Assembly: GCF_010183535.1 (NCBI RefSeq) | Contig: NC_071330.1 | Location: 7,421,717-7,485,716 of the forward strand | Direction of reading: 5' to 3' | Length of the DNA: 64,000 bases | DNA from: Caenorhabditis remanei | Lineage: Eukaryota; Nematoda; Chromadorea; Rhabditida; Rhabditidae | In this document: piece after piece, positions 1 to 12,691 of the stretch | How the letters are laid out: every line of letters begins with the position of its first letter | How positions within the stretch are numbered: the first letter of the stretch is position 1 | Notes under the pieces: model-generated | The model's input: the letters and a program-made list of their open reading frames with translations, nothing else | Databases searched by the model: none | What the model was told of the DNA's origin: nothing | Program-made: the position numbers and the translations under genes

Positions 1-3000
1 AATGAATGCGTCACCACCACTCTTCTGAAGCACTTTTATCATGTGTTCACCATTCGGATCTGCTGCTGCATAATGAAGAGGAGTTCGACCAGCCTGAAAT
101 TAGAGAGTTTTTTGTCAGGTTTTGAGAAATTTTAGAGAAATCGAAAACCTCCTTTGAAAAATGATTCGAAAAACACAAAATACAAAGTCGTCATCGAAAA
201 TGGGAAAGAAATTGAGATGAAAGCAAAAGAAGCCTTTCAAAATGATTATCACGAATCTTGACGATATCGAGAAAACGAAGAAAAGAGAGAGGAAAATAGA
301 AGACGTGAGGATTTGTTTGTTATGTTCAGAAGAATAGTTCTTTCAATAGGCTTATCCATTTTTTTAGTGAAAACTTACATGGTCTGTTGCATTCACACAA
401 CTTGGAAAACGGCCGAGAAGAAATCGAACTGTGTTTGTTTGCCCGTGGAGAAGAGCTTTGTGAATTGGTGTCATGCCTGAAAATAGAGAGAAAATAGTGA
501 TCATCTTGAAGATTATGATGAGTCATTCAACAATCTATCATTTAATCTAACATTGAAGATTTCGCATTCCTGTTTTCTACGTTTCAGAAGTTTTATCCGA
601 TTGAAAAGTTGGAGAACCTACCATAATTATCTCTTGCTGTAGAAAGAAGTGGTCTATCAATCAAAGACTTGACTCTTCTCACATCTCCTTCTTCAACTGC
701 CTTGTGAATTGCATCAATTTTAGTGAGATACTGAGTGAGTCCTGATAAAAACTCATTACTTGCTGCATTCACAGTTTTCTTTTCTTTCAGCATATGCCCT
801 CTTCCATCAAGTACAATTTGTTCCAATTTGAGTACTTCACCAGTTTCCAACCATTCTTCAACTTGCTCTTCTGATGGCGCATCTGAAAAATAGATTTGTC
901 TGTCATGTTAAATAAATGATGGCTTCTATTTTGCTCTTTCCTATAAAGTTAATCTATGGGAACAACCATTGATTCCAAATTTGTCGAGTGGAATTCTATG
1001 CTAATAAATAAATAGTTCATAATCTTCCTGGTTGGTGTTATTACCAGCAAAAGTACATAGTTTTGCAGTTTTCAGCTCAAGACAAGCAACCGACAACTTA
1101 TTTGTATGATCTCTCCGTAAGGAGATTCAACACTCTTAAATTGGAGAACTTTAGTGCAAAATACGAGCTCCAGCTCTTTTACTTCAATCAGGCGTGACTG
1201 TGTCAAGATAAACTGTTCAAAAAATTGCCAACTACTGAAAATCAAAACTTTAAAGTTATTTTCAAAACTGACTAATTTTTGGTTGGTAGTGCACTGACTT
1301 TTAAAACAAAATACTCAATAATGAATATCGGTTATCAACCCTATAGCTATAAAACGAAGAAACTCAAACCATGTTGTTCAATATACAGTTTTTCGAAAGT
1401 GTCGTTGGATGACATGAAGTAGAAATGATCAAATGGTATACGCTCATGCATCCATCGGCGCTGCCAAACCGAGAAATTTTTAGATATAGAGAGAGAGAGT
1501 ATAGAAAAAGGGAAAAAAGATCCGGAAAGGGATGGATGACTCGTTTTTGGAGGAAAGAGAGAGAAACAGATCTACGACTTATTATCAATTTATCAGAACC
1601 TTATACGGAGAGAGTATGTGAATCATGAAGACTTTCACAACTATTCAGAATATTTATGAAGACGTGACACGCAATTTCCTAGAAGACACGCAAAGGTGAC
1701 AGAAATATTACTAGGATGGAAGGTGGAAAAAGAATGTCATTGGGAGGAGGGAATGACAAGGATTATGTGGAAGAAGTAGAAGAAGAAGAAGACGTACACG
1801 GAGACAGAATGTTATGAATATGATTATGAATGAGGAAGGACACTACCGGAAATTGATCCATTTGACTAATAGTATTTTAGATTTAAATTTAGTTGAACGT
1901 TGAATCTCTGAACCTTTTGACTTCCATAGATTAACCGGAAATTGCCTTCGAATTGCTTAAAATCCAGGAAAACGACTTAAAACTTCAAGCATGACCGAAC
2001 CAAGAAGATTAGATATTGATCTTTTGATTTTCTGTATCACTATAACATCCCACTTTCACAGAAAGCGTCGTTATGATGTTATAAAGAAGCTTTTTAAACT
2101 CAAAAATTCATTATTTCCAGATTATGTATTGATATTCTCTATTGATATGTATTGTTTTTTAGCCAGCTATTTAGAAATCTGGGTTTGTTCTAAAAAGTTT
2201 TCTATTATGCTTCGACTGAAAAAGCATTACAACAGTCTCATGGGCTCCGCCGCCCACCGAATTTCGCACGCAGAGAACTCCGCCCACATAGACGACAAAA
2301 AAGGCCGTCTAACCGTATTTAGCACTTTCCCAGAGCCAAAAAACCCTGAGAAAAAAATCAGTTGTATACTCAGAAGCTAATTTCAGAAGCCTGTAATGGT
2401 CGATCGTGCATCATTAAGCTCAAAAATCTAATACCCAATCCATTAGATTAGTCAGAAAAGATAATCTTATTTACTCTAAAAATCAGAAAAAAGTCTAGAG
2501 AAAACAAGTGAAGAATTACGAAAAAAAATAACTGCGAGGATGATTTGTTTTTTTGGCGATGAGTCTAGATATGAGAAAGATGCTCTCAATTCAAGGAACA
2601 CTATGAATAATTCGAGAATCGCGAGTCTACGAATTGAAGGAGACGGCACGTTTATTGCACTTTTGCGAGTCTTTACAATTTGGAACAGGAAACGAATATT
2701 ATTGGAAATAGAGAAGAAGAATATGTATGATGTTTGTGACAAACTTCCTATTACCTCCTACACAAATGAATCTCTATTATCAAATCAGGTGTAACTTGTT
2801 AACCAGGGATTATAGGATGACATGAATAGGAAGAATTAGTACTCTGAGAAACATAAAATGATTTCATTTTAACCAAAAATAAAGTCGTTTCAATCAAATT
2901 TGTCATTATTTACAAAAAAAAACTATAAGCCGAACAGAAATCGGACCGATAATGTAGTACTGTTCCCCGACCCCACCCAAAGGTGTCTATCTTGGGATTT

Positions 3001-6000
3001 TTGTAATTGGGATCAAGGATTATACAAGGAACTTCAATTTACGTTTGAAAACGTTACTCAGTCTAAGTAGGGCTATACAATAATTATACTCAGAATCAGA
3101 AATCAACTGAAGCAAGATCTAACCCACTGAGCTTTCTGTTAATTTGACACAATAATTCTAGTTATTATATCTGCTCGCTACCAGAGAACTTACTAAGGAT
3201 AAATCAGAATAGTAAAATATAAAAACTTTCCAATTTGACTTATCTCTTTAAAATCAATAAACCTTCCAAGTTTCGAGAAGTTATAATACTTTAATGAGAT
3301 GAATCTCGATATAAGACGCTTGATATTTCAAAAGTTTCGATTTTACTACTTGAAAGTGTGAAATTAAGAAATATCTGTTTTTTAAGCAGTGATACTTTTA
3401 AATTTTCAAAATAGGTTTAAATTATGGTTCTGGAATTGAAAAATTCAGAAAACCTACTTGATTCGTAAAAAATCATTAATTACTGCTGCAATTTCCAAAT
3501 TAGAGCAGATTTATGCCAACTTTTCAAGAATCATGATAATAAATGGAGTCAGACTAAAAAAAGATGGAGCAGATTTATTAAAATATAAAAAATGGACAGA
3601 AAACATAAGAATAGGCGGGGCAGATTTTCCAAGTTGAAAATTCTGGACCAACATTGAAGATCTGAAAAAAAGAAAATTTTTCACGTGATGTTTATTTTGC
3701 AGATTTTTCAATTTGAGAAATCTGGACAGGAAAAATAAATTTTGTTATTTCTGCCGTGAGTTTCAACTCATCCGTTGTTCGTGGTTTTAGGGCAGAAATT
3801 GAAATGTGAAAATTCTGGATCGGGCGGTATGTTAAGAAGGTGAAAAAAATTAAGATTTCTGAAATTTAAAATATCTCATTCAACACCGAGCTGCAAATAT
3901 TATTCATTTTTCGATTAAGGAGGAAAAATAAAATTCTGAATACGCAGAAACCAACATAAACACTACCAACAAAAATTTCCTTTCGAAGTTCCACGTGTGC
4001 GAAAATTTTGTTTTTGACACACGAAAAACAACCAGAATTTTCTCACTTTGCACATGCTATACAAGTTTGAAATTAGAAAGCGAAGCGCTCTAATTTGTAA
4101 ATTAAGAAAATTTTGTTGGTAGTGTTTAGGTTGGTTTCAGCGTATTCAGAATTTTATTTTTACTCCTTTATCGAAAAATTAACCATATTTGCAGCGCGGT
4201 GAGATATTTTAAAACGCGATGAGATATTTTAAATTTCAGAAATCTTAATTTTTTTCACCTTCTGAACATACCGCCCGATCCAGAATTTTCACATTTCAAT
4301 TTCTGCCCTAAAACCACGAACAACGGATGAGTTGGAACTCACGGCAGAAATAACAAAATTTATTTTTCTTGTCCAGATTTCTCAAATTGAAAAATCTGCT
4401 CTAAAATAAACATCACGTGAAAATTTTTCTTTTTTTCAGATCTTCAATGTTGGTCCAGAATTTTCAACTTGGAAAATCTGCCCCGCCTATTCTTATGTTT
4501 TCTGTCCATTTTTTATATTTTAATAAATCTGCTCCATCTTTTGCACTTAAATATGTGGTTTGTTAAGATAAAAAGGAAGTTGTTGGATTTTGAATATATC
4601 TGCTTTATATTCTGTTTTCTAGCGGCATAAACACGGGAAAGAAAAGAAAACTGTATTAATGGAGTGGTCCAAAAATGCTTGAACTTTTGAAATTTTTCTT
4701 CAATTATCTGAACTTTTGAAATTTCCACCGTCTTATATGTTCTAAAATCATAACTTACACGTGTCAACTACAATCATAGTCGGTTGGATCGACAACTTCC
4801 CTTTTCAGAGACACTAAGTAATAGAAGAAAATAGACGATTTTTGAAATGACACTAACATGGATTTTCAGATTTTCGAATATCTTCCGTCCACCCACTTTT
4901 TCACTGATCCAATCCCCATCAAGACTGTTCCAAAAACATTGACTCACCTGGATCAAAGAATTCATCGTCAGTCGACATTGATCTCAGCATAACAGATGAA
5001 ACAGCAGATGTTGGACGAACGAGACGAGATGGATTCTGTCGATACTCTTCAGCAGTAACACCGTCTTGATCAGGCAAATCTTTCCGAGCTCCTAAATCGA
5101 CAAGTGAATCGTAAATGGCATTTTGTTGGGCAGCGGCGTAGTGAAGAGCTGTCCGACCGAGCTGCAAACAAGGAATATGCGAGGATGAAGAAGAGAAGAT
5201 AATCATGGATTGAGGAGGAAGATAAAGAGGAAAAGAGGATATGGGAATGCATTTGAAAACTTGAATTACCGTATCTGTTAAATCGATTTGATTAGAAAAC
5301 CTGACAGCAAGGTGCTCAACGAATTCATGTTTCTCTCTCAAGACTGCAATATGAAGAAGGCGCATTCCTGAAAAAAAGAAGTTGTAATAAAGAATACATT
5401 ATGGAATATATTGATACCTCTACGATCTCTTGTTTTCATTACATCTTCGTCAACCGTTTGATCCAATTTCTTTCTGTCATCCTTCTCAATTGCATCGATT
5501 GCTGCTCCGAGTCTATTCTGAAGTTGGCGGAATTCTTGAACATGACGAGATAGGCGTTCACTACTTCGTTTGGCTGCTCTCCAGATTTGATCTCCTTTTC
5601 CTGAGAATCTATTTTTTCTTCAAGCTTCTTCAAAATTGGAAAATCACAAACCCTCGATTTGAAGTTGTTCCAACACCGTATAATCTCTATTTTTGATATC
5701 AATATTCTGAATTCTGCTGAGTACATCTGGTTCTAATCCCTCTGGTGATTCAGTTTCACGACTTCTAGAAGAAGAAGATGACGTACTATAAAGATATAGT
5801 AAGCCCCCCGCACAAAAATAGCAGTTACCTCATATTATTCTCACTTTTCGAACGTTTTCTTGCCGCCGCTTTCTCTTCTGCTGGCAAATGAAATCTCTCT
5901 TTATGAAGAAGATCAGTTCTTGATGGCTGAAAATTTAAAAAAGTAATGGACATTTTGAAAGAGTTAATTGTTATTGGAAACATTCGGGAGTTCAAGAGGA

Positions 6001-8196
6001 AAAGCTTGCCGAGTAGAAGAGATTTAGGTTTTAGGAGAAGGGCGGAAGTGATGGATGACTGCACAAAAAGGTGTTAGAGAAGAATTATTGGATTGAGAAG
6101 GAGAAAGAAGGACGCATTTTTGCTCTACCACACTAGTCATTTCGCAACTGACGTTTGGCAACTTTGACGTTTCGAAACTGTTTTATTTTGCGACCCAGGT
6201 CATTTGTTCTTTTAAAAGCAGACCCACTCAAGTTTTCAATAATTTATTTATTCGTTTCTAGAATCCATTAATAGAAATCGGATGAATAGTTTTTCTAATT
6301 TGAAGACTTACCCTCCGTTCTCTGTTTGGAACAACAAGCAAAGTATCAACGACAGTAGTTGGTGGCTCAAGTAGTTGAGGAGGCTTTGCTGGGCTGTACT
6401 CGATTGGTGTTTTGCCGTGCTGAAGGCGTTATGATGCGATTAGGAAAAAGGGAATACTACTTCTTCAAAATACCAATTTCCCTGGAGCTTAAAAATACGT
6501 ATGCGTCTAAATCTAGGAGACGAGAAGGAAAGGAAAAAACTATTGCCGTCACTTTTTTATTTTCTCACCTTATCTTTAATGTCGGCCGATTCTGGACATA
6601 TGTAAAGTAAGTAGTCGATGAGCTCATTCCGTCGTTTTCTAAATATTCTCAGATTTAGATTAATTTGTTTTTGATTTGGAGTTTTAGAATTTCGCCTCAA
6701 GCCAAAATTTCCTGTTTTCCTGACTTCATTTACGTGGCAAAAAACTTACATATAGGCATGATGAAGGGGTGTACGACCATCACGATCTCGCACTAATCCC
6801 ATTCTTTTCTCACAAATTAATTGTTTGAGACTACGCTCATCTTCTGCTGCAACAGCATCCCAAATACCGAGAACTTGAGATTGAAGAAGAGTCAAACGTT
6901 TAATAAGATCCAAATGTTCTGGAATATTTGGAACATGGCTCATATCAAGAACACCGTTTATTATGTCTTTTGTGAACTCTTCTGGAGATTTTGAAGCAAA
7001 TCGAAGTTCCCACTCAGTCTCACGTGGAACTGGATCTGAAAAAAGAGAAGATTGATTTTGATGAATTCTGAGAGATTAGTAGTTTGGATTCATATTGAGA
7101 ACAGTTTTCCTTTTAAAAAAGAAAAATTCAGTTTGGTCAGAACTTCCTGAGGTTGAAGAGTATTTTAAGATAATCTTCTACTTAGTGAAGAAAAACTCAT
7201 ATTCGAGACAACTAGTTCTGAGTTTCAACTTATTCTAAAAAATTAGAAAAAAAATCTAATAAAAGCAACAACCGCTTCCAAATACTATGAAAATGAAAGT
7301 GATGAATACTGAAATGTTTGAGGCGATAGATAGAAACTTCTGAATGATTTCATATGTGTTTTTATAACTTGTTTATTCCTTCACTGATCTCTCTTTATCC
7401 ATCTATTTTCATTTGATCGTCTACTTACAAACGTTCGCATATCGAGCTCTATCCATATCAATCAATCCAGGATTGGTTCGTACATCTTGAGCTGTAAACC
7501 CTTCTGAATCCGCCAGATTATCTTTGGCTCCCTTCTCCATCAAAATGAAATAAAGTGACGGATCTTGATTGAGTCCTACCAGAGCAGCTGCGTAATGTAA
7601 GGCAGTTCTTCCATCCTTCAATAAGTTATGTGATTTATTCTGGAAAAAAGTACGTCATTCCTTACGTTGTCATGCATGTTGATTGTATTCAAAGAGTAGG
7701 CCAAGATGGCTTCCACAATAGTTTTATGTCCGTTTAGCACAGCCAGAATTAGTGCAACACTTCCTGTATTTGGATGCGCAATCTGAATTTAGAAATGAAT
7801 ACATTTTAAGGACATTGCCAGTTCCGGATTAACCTTCAAAGCTTGTGGTGACATTTTTCGGGAAACTTCCAATAAATTTCCTTTGACGACAGCGGAAAGG
7901 AATTCTCGGGCTCGAGTTGCAATGCTCTCTCGACGCTTTCGAACCTGAAATAAAAAGGAAATGGAAAAATGACAAGAATAACTTTCCCGAAAAGAGTGTC
8001 TTCAATGAGTCTGAGAACCTCGATAATTACGAAAGACTAATAATGTTTGGATAAAACTGTTACAATTCTGTTTTTGTAATTTCACTTTCAATTTTTCAAC
8101 ACTTACAGTAGCTTTTTGAATTCTTCCGGGAATATTCGGTGGCGTTCCGGGCGTTTCCATTTTAGCATCAAGAACAAGTGGCGGTGGTCGCATCAT
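1..8196 (-). CDS. Large ankyrin-repeat protein, 3' end beyond the left edge
   Basis: I read fifteen exons (complement): 8107-8196, 7834-7944, 7666-7782, 7429-7639, 6750-7035, 6569-6638, 6312-6419, 5829-5926, 5652-5785, 5418-5600, 5270-5367, 4948-5161, 622-882, 379-476 and 1-93. They join in one frame to 724 codons without reaching a stop. Ankyrin helices of the form G-R-T-x-L-H-Y-A-A-A occur near residues 117, 264, 504 and 696. Two of them are followed by a D-x-x-G-x-T-A motif ending in N-P. Between the ankyrin blocks lie helical, charged linkers (residues 330-470). The start is the first of two adjacent ATGs, just after a CTCAG acceptor-like site. There is no signal peptide or membrane segment, so an intracellular scaffold role is inferred. 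It may correspond to C. elegans C44F1.1; that is memory of synteny, not a search. The 4-kb intron 883-4947 holds a palindromic repeat. Confidence 0.82.
3561..4542. repeat. Palindromic (fold-back) element in an intron
   Basis: The left arm (3561-3977) is repeated as its reverse complement in the right arm (4107-4542) over more than 400 bp with few differences. A spacer of about 130 bp separates them. The outer ends are AAGATGGAGCAGATTTATTA and its complement; the inner ends are CACTACCAACAAAAATTT and its complement. The right arm has a small internal duplication of a GATGAGATATTTTAAA unit. No transposase reading frame is present, so this looks like a non-autonomous fold-back or MITE-type element. 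No clear target-site duplication could be assigned. Confidence 0.85.
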
Positions 8197-8869
8197 ACGT
8201 TTTCTCTGAGTATCACAGGATTATATCAATATCAACTTATTTATGAATAATCCGAGAAGAAGAAGCAGGAGAGAGATAAGACGAGAAGGCGTTGCTCGAT
8301 GAAAGAGTGGAAATGAAAGATTAAATGAAGAAATAGAGAGGATAATATGACGATGAAATACTTCAACTCTTCTATCTCCCTTCTGAAAATGGGCGGACGG
8401 ATGAGAGTGACAATGAATGGAGTCGTAATTGCTATAAATGTCAATAAATCTCTTTTTTGTCTCTTTCCTCTTTTTCAGACTTGTGTTAATCCTTTTTGTC
8501 AGCGACTGGATTTGCGTAGAAGGGCTTGAGAGCTCGAGAGCTTTTCCGTTTTGTTGGGATTCTATATATTTATTCGTAGAGAGGGGGATTGTCACGAGGT
8601 GAATTCATAGGACAAGATATAACAAATTTTAGATTTCAAAAAAAGCAAAAAATCAGAAAAAACAAGTGATATAAACAAAGTTTGATAACATTCCAATTTC
8701 AAATCAGTGAGGATTCTGATTTCTATTATGAATTCTAGATATGGACACTTCCAAAAGGACCATGATGAAATTATACGGAATAGTAAAACGAAAGACTAGT
8801 GGAACATATACAAAAATATCGAAATAATTGGAAAAATAAGAACAAAAAACAGAATTGAAAGACAACAAA
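8197..8869. other. Intergenic, STAT 3' end to ankyrin-gene start
   Basis: This gap separates two minus-strand genes. It holds the 3' UTR of the STAT-like gene and the promoter or 5' UTR of the ankyrin gene. Open frames on the minus strand around 8221-8595 are low-complexity and have no family signature, so I do not call a gene. Nothing else is recognisable. Confidence 0.5.
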
Positions 8870-11800
8870 CTACTGATATTGTTGAAGAAGAAGTTGTGCA
8901 ATATTTCCAGTTTCATTGTGAATATCATCTTTATGATCCTTTTTGCTCTGAAGCAATGAAGCAACTGAAGACGTCGGAGCATCTTCTCCAGAAGTATCAG
9001 AGAGATTTGCATCATTGTCATCTGCATCTTCCTCCGTTTGATTCGAAGAAGAATTGAAGTTTTTAAGTAATGAACTTATGTCCAAATTTCCACTCAAACT
9101 GTGAAGCAATGGGAAAATAGTTTGGGCGATATGAGTATTATCTGAAAAATAGAATGTTACAAGATAGATATCTAGTCGAATTCTTACTATGAGCAAAAGA
9201 AGAAATATCAAAAACATGAGATTGTATCATGTTTTGTGGTGGAGATGGAGACTGACGAGCAAGAAGCGCTCCACTCAAAACATCCACTCGATTTGTCTCA
9301 TCATCCATAATTGAAACACTTTCTACCGTTCTTCTCTCTGTTTTATAGTTATGAAATATCTCAGTTTTTCTGACTGCAACTGCTGGCGAGTTATCTTCAC
9401 AATCCTCCATACTCATTTTGATTAAACTGTGATACTTCGAAGGATAGTGTTCGTCAATCAGCATTTCGGGTAGTCCCTGCTTAAAATCTTTCACTTGTTC
9501 AGCTGATATCGAACCGAGTTTGGGTTTTCCGTTTTCCAATCCATAACAAATCGAAAAATGACCGATGTTTTCATCACAAAATCTCATGAGCATTGCTGAA
9601 TTTCTTTCTACGTATCCAAAAGAGACGCCAGCTTTTAGAGTTGAACAAAATGTAATGAATCTAAAATGTTTGAACATATCATCCTAACTGTATTAGTTAA
9701 ATTAGTTTTACCCTTTGTTGAAGAGACTAATGACAGTCTGATAGTCTTCTGAAGCCGCCATTTGTTTCTTTGTTTTCGATGACTTCTTGTCACAGACTGG
9801 AGATGGACATAGCTTATGACCTACATCCTGAATCATTTCACACGATTTGTGCAACCATTGCCACGTGGTATGCTCCAATTCAGTGCTCATATCGAGAACA
9901 GAAATACATTTTTCATTGATAAACTCTTTTCGATCCACTAGAAAACTGTCAACTATCGGCTCACTCAGCAACCGATTTCTCAATCTTTTCATTTCTTCGT
10001 GTAAATCTCTTTGTTGATTTCCGACTGATCCAAATAAATTAATCTCAAGAAGATGTAGATCATTTGGGCTACCACAACGAAGGACACGTGGAAGTAAAAG
10101 CATAGTTTGGATGTGTCTCAATTCATAATCCGTTAGAAATCTTGCTTGAGGGATTTGAGATTTAATAAATGCACGCAGAGCTTGGCGTAGTGTTCCCCAG
10201 GGAAGGTGGCTTTTATCAGGGGAAGATTCGTATGAATCCTGAAATATATAAACTTGAACTGAATTTAAGATATTCTGTTACATGTTGGTCACAATTCAAA
10301 AGTCTATTCCAGAAGATTGACTGTAGAAGCGGTTCAGTTTGATCATTTGTGATAGCAATCAAGAATGGATGACTGATGAGTGACTGAAAACAAGAAACAT
10401 ATGACTTGAAGCTTCTTGAAACTATATTACATGAATAACAATTATTCTGTTATCAATATTGATATGAACTTCAACTTGAATCGCATATCGAGTTGATAAT
10501 TGACGACGATCAACCATTGAGTTCAAAGTAACACCCATTTCAGGGAACGTTGCACATAAGAATCCATTATCGTATTTCAATGAAGTTGTTCTCACATTTT
10601 GCTCATTCAACTGATTTGCAAAGATCAGAAGTTGAGCATGGCTCGAACTCTGAAGTAAGAAATAAACAATTCGATACTCTCATCACACTGAAACGTGCCT
10701 GAGAACACAAAAGTTTCCCTTCTGAATTCATAACAGCTCCACTTTGTTCAGCACTTTTTGTTGCAGCAATACCTTCTCTCTGGGTCAAAATCATTTTACC
10801 AGCAACTTGTCTGAACTTTGATTCCGGGGTTTCTGCACTCAATTTGACAAGAGATGCACGGTAAAAGGTTTCAATAACTTGAGGACAACTGATCTCATTG
10901 CTCTCCGAGATCGCGTAGATTCTGAATTTTATTTTTCTTAGAGGAAATATTGATGAGTAACAAATTAAAAAACTGGAACTTCGAAAACATTTTTAAGATA
11001 TACAGTAACAGCTATATTCCAATGACTTCTAATTTCGAAACTTTAAAGAAATGTGTCAGCTGATAAGGTTTTCAATTTGCTGTTCTGAACGGAGTCAAAT
11101 TTTAAATTTTAACTTTTTTTTCATTTTGAAAAAGAAAATACTGAAACTCCTTACTTAACACGCATTGTTGGATGGCTTGTTCTGCATTTCACAACATTTC
11201 TTGCCCTGTGAATGAGTGGAGCAAAATCCAGTTCAGTTTCAGCTTGATCTGAATAAACTCCTGGAAATGTTCTCGGCCATTCAATCACTATTGATTCCTT
11301 TACTACATCTTCAATCATCTTTCTTTGTTCGTCGACATCTTCTAATGGAAGTGAACATGCCTTCTTGAATACTGTTGAAAATCTGAAATGATTTGAATGC
11401 ACCTCACAAAGTACAATGCTTTGTTTCCAGACGTCTCTTATCATCTCGCTTACTCGTTCATGACACTCGGAGCACCAATTCGACGACTGTCCACAAACAG
11501 CGATGCCCTTTTCTGTGCTCGAAGAAATTCCGATTTCTTATCACACAGTGACGCCAATTCTTGCCGCATTTGTGCCAAGTTGTGAGAGCGTTTCGCCTGA
11601 AAATACAGACAGAATTGATAGGCGGAAAGAGGGGGTCAGTAGACATTGAAGAGATAGAGGAGGGTGGTCAGTTGGAGAGAGTTACAGAACTGATCAATGA
11701 TACGAATGGACTGATATGGCGTGAATTATTGAAGGTGAGTGTTCAAGATTACAGATATTTCAGTATACAGGGAAAGAAAGATAGAAGAAGTTAAAAATGA

Positions 11801-12684
11801 GTGACTCATTACCATTAAACAAACTTTTGGAATTGTGCAATGTCATCAGCTGATTTTAAAAAAGTAACTCCCTCTTTTTGAGTTATATAGTGTTGGCAAA
11901 GCGTGTGTAAGTCTGTTCAAAAGATCAATTTCTCGTATCAAAATTTTAGTTCATTTTTCTGATTTCCTTCTTCGATTAGGCGACGATAACAAAACGGAAG
12001 TCAATTAGCTTTACAGTAATCTAGTAGAGCTCCTTAATAAGATTCAATGGAATCATTTTTGTTTCTTCTTCCATTTCCCAGGCAATCGAACTTTTTGTGA
12101 AGACAGCTGCACCAGAACACAAAACATAATCACATCAATGTACTCTTTTAGAATTATTTTCTAAAATTTGATATTCATAAATTCGAAATTTTAAAGAAAT
12201 AATTCCGATACCGTAATTAAGTACATCCTAGTCAACATCCTATTTGAAAAATAACTTGACAAAACATGTTTACGTTCAAGTTTTAAAGAACACTAGTTAC
12301 CGTATTCTTGCTTTTTCTAGTTTTGTTTCAACTCAATAACAATTCAAACAATTCTTCTTCTCTCCTTCTTTTTACGGAACATATCTTTCTCTTGTTCATA
12401 ATATTTTGACATCTCCGGTCGGTCTGTCATATGCAAATAACGGTTACAAAAGTGACCAAAAACACATCAAAACGCGCGGCGCCTTCTAAACCTTTTCATC
12501 AAATATTCATAAAAGGGCAATGGGGTCTTTCGTTCTTTTATTGAATACAGTCATCAAGAGTTGACGGAACAAATAAGATTTGAAGTAAAACGGTAATTTA
12601 TCAACCCACCTCAAGAAGGTTGTCGATGACACACGCCTTCCTTTTGTTAGTTGACGACGTCGTCATCATATTCGTCATGCCCAT
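8870..12684 (-). CDS. Divergent STAT-family transcription factor
   Basis: I read nine exons (complement): 12610-12684, 11454-11596, 11155-11382, 10687-10921, 10431-10649, 10282-10383, 9712-10238, 9188-9660 and 8870-9141. They give 757 residues, the usual STAT size without the N-terminal domain. Residues 25-110 are a charged helical (coiled-coil) region. Residues 150-300 fit the DNA-binding core. The linker carries HPFLIAITNDQ, then SIFWNRLL and LPWGTLRQAL, matching the STAT linker pattern. The SH2 region (about 510-590) has AMLMRFCDENIGHFSICY, with the phosphotyrosine-binding Arg at 536. A tail tyrosine in NYKTE (Y615) sits where STATs have their activating GYIKTE-type site. The C-terminus is acidic and Ser/Asn-rich, like an activation domain. 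The start is the ATG just after a TTTGCAG site, which may be a trans-splice site. Family assignment is by motif reading, not by search. Confidence 0.72.
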
Positions 12685-12691
12685 CAGACTT

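Noticed and set aside
3561..4542. Autonomous transposon
   Set aside because: No transposase or other coding frame inside the palindrome.
8221..8595. Minus-strand frame upstream of the ankyrin gene as an extra 5' exon
   Set aside because: It does not join the first ankyrin exon in frame, and its second half is Leu/Ser low complexity. More likely 5' non-coding.
11561..11794. Plus-strand open frame with protein-like text and a GTGAGT donor, overlapping STAT-like exon 2
   Set aside because: It overlaps a well-supported minus-strand exon and its intron, and no second exon continues it. Probably a shadow frame.
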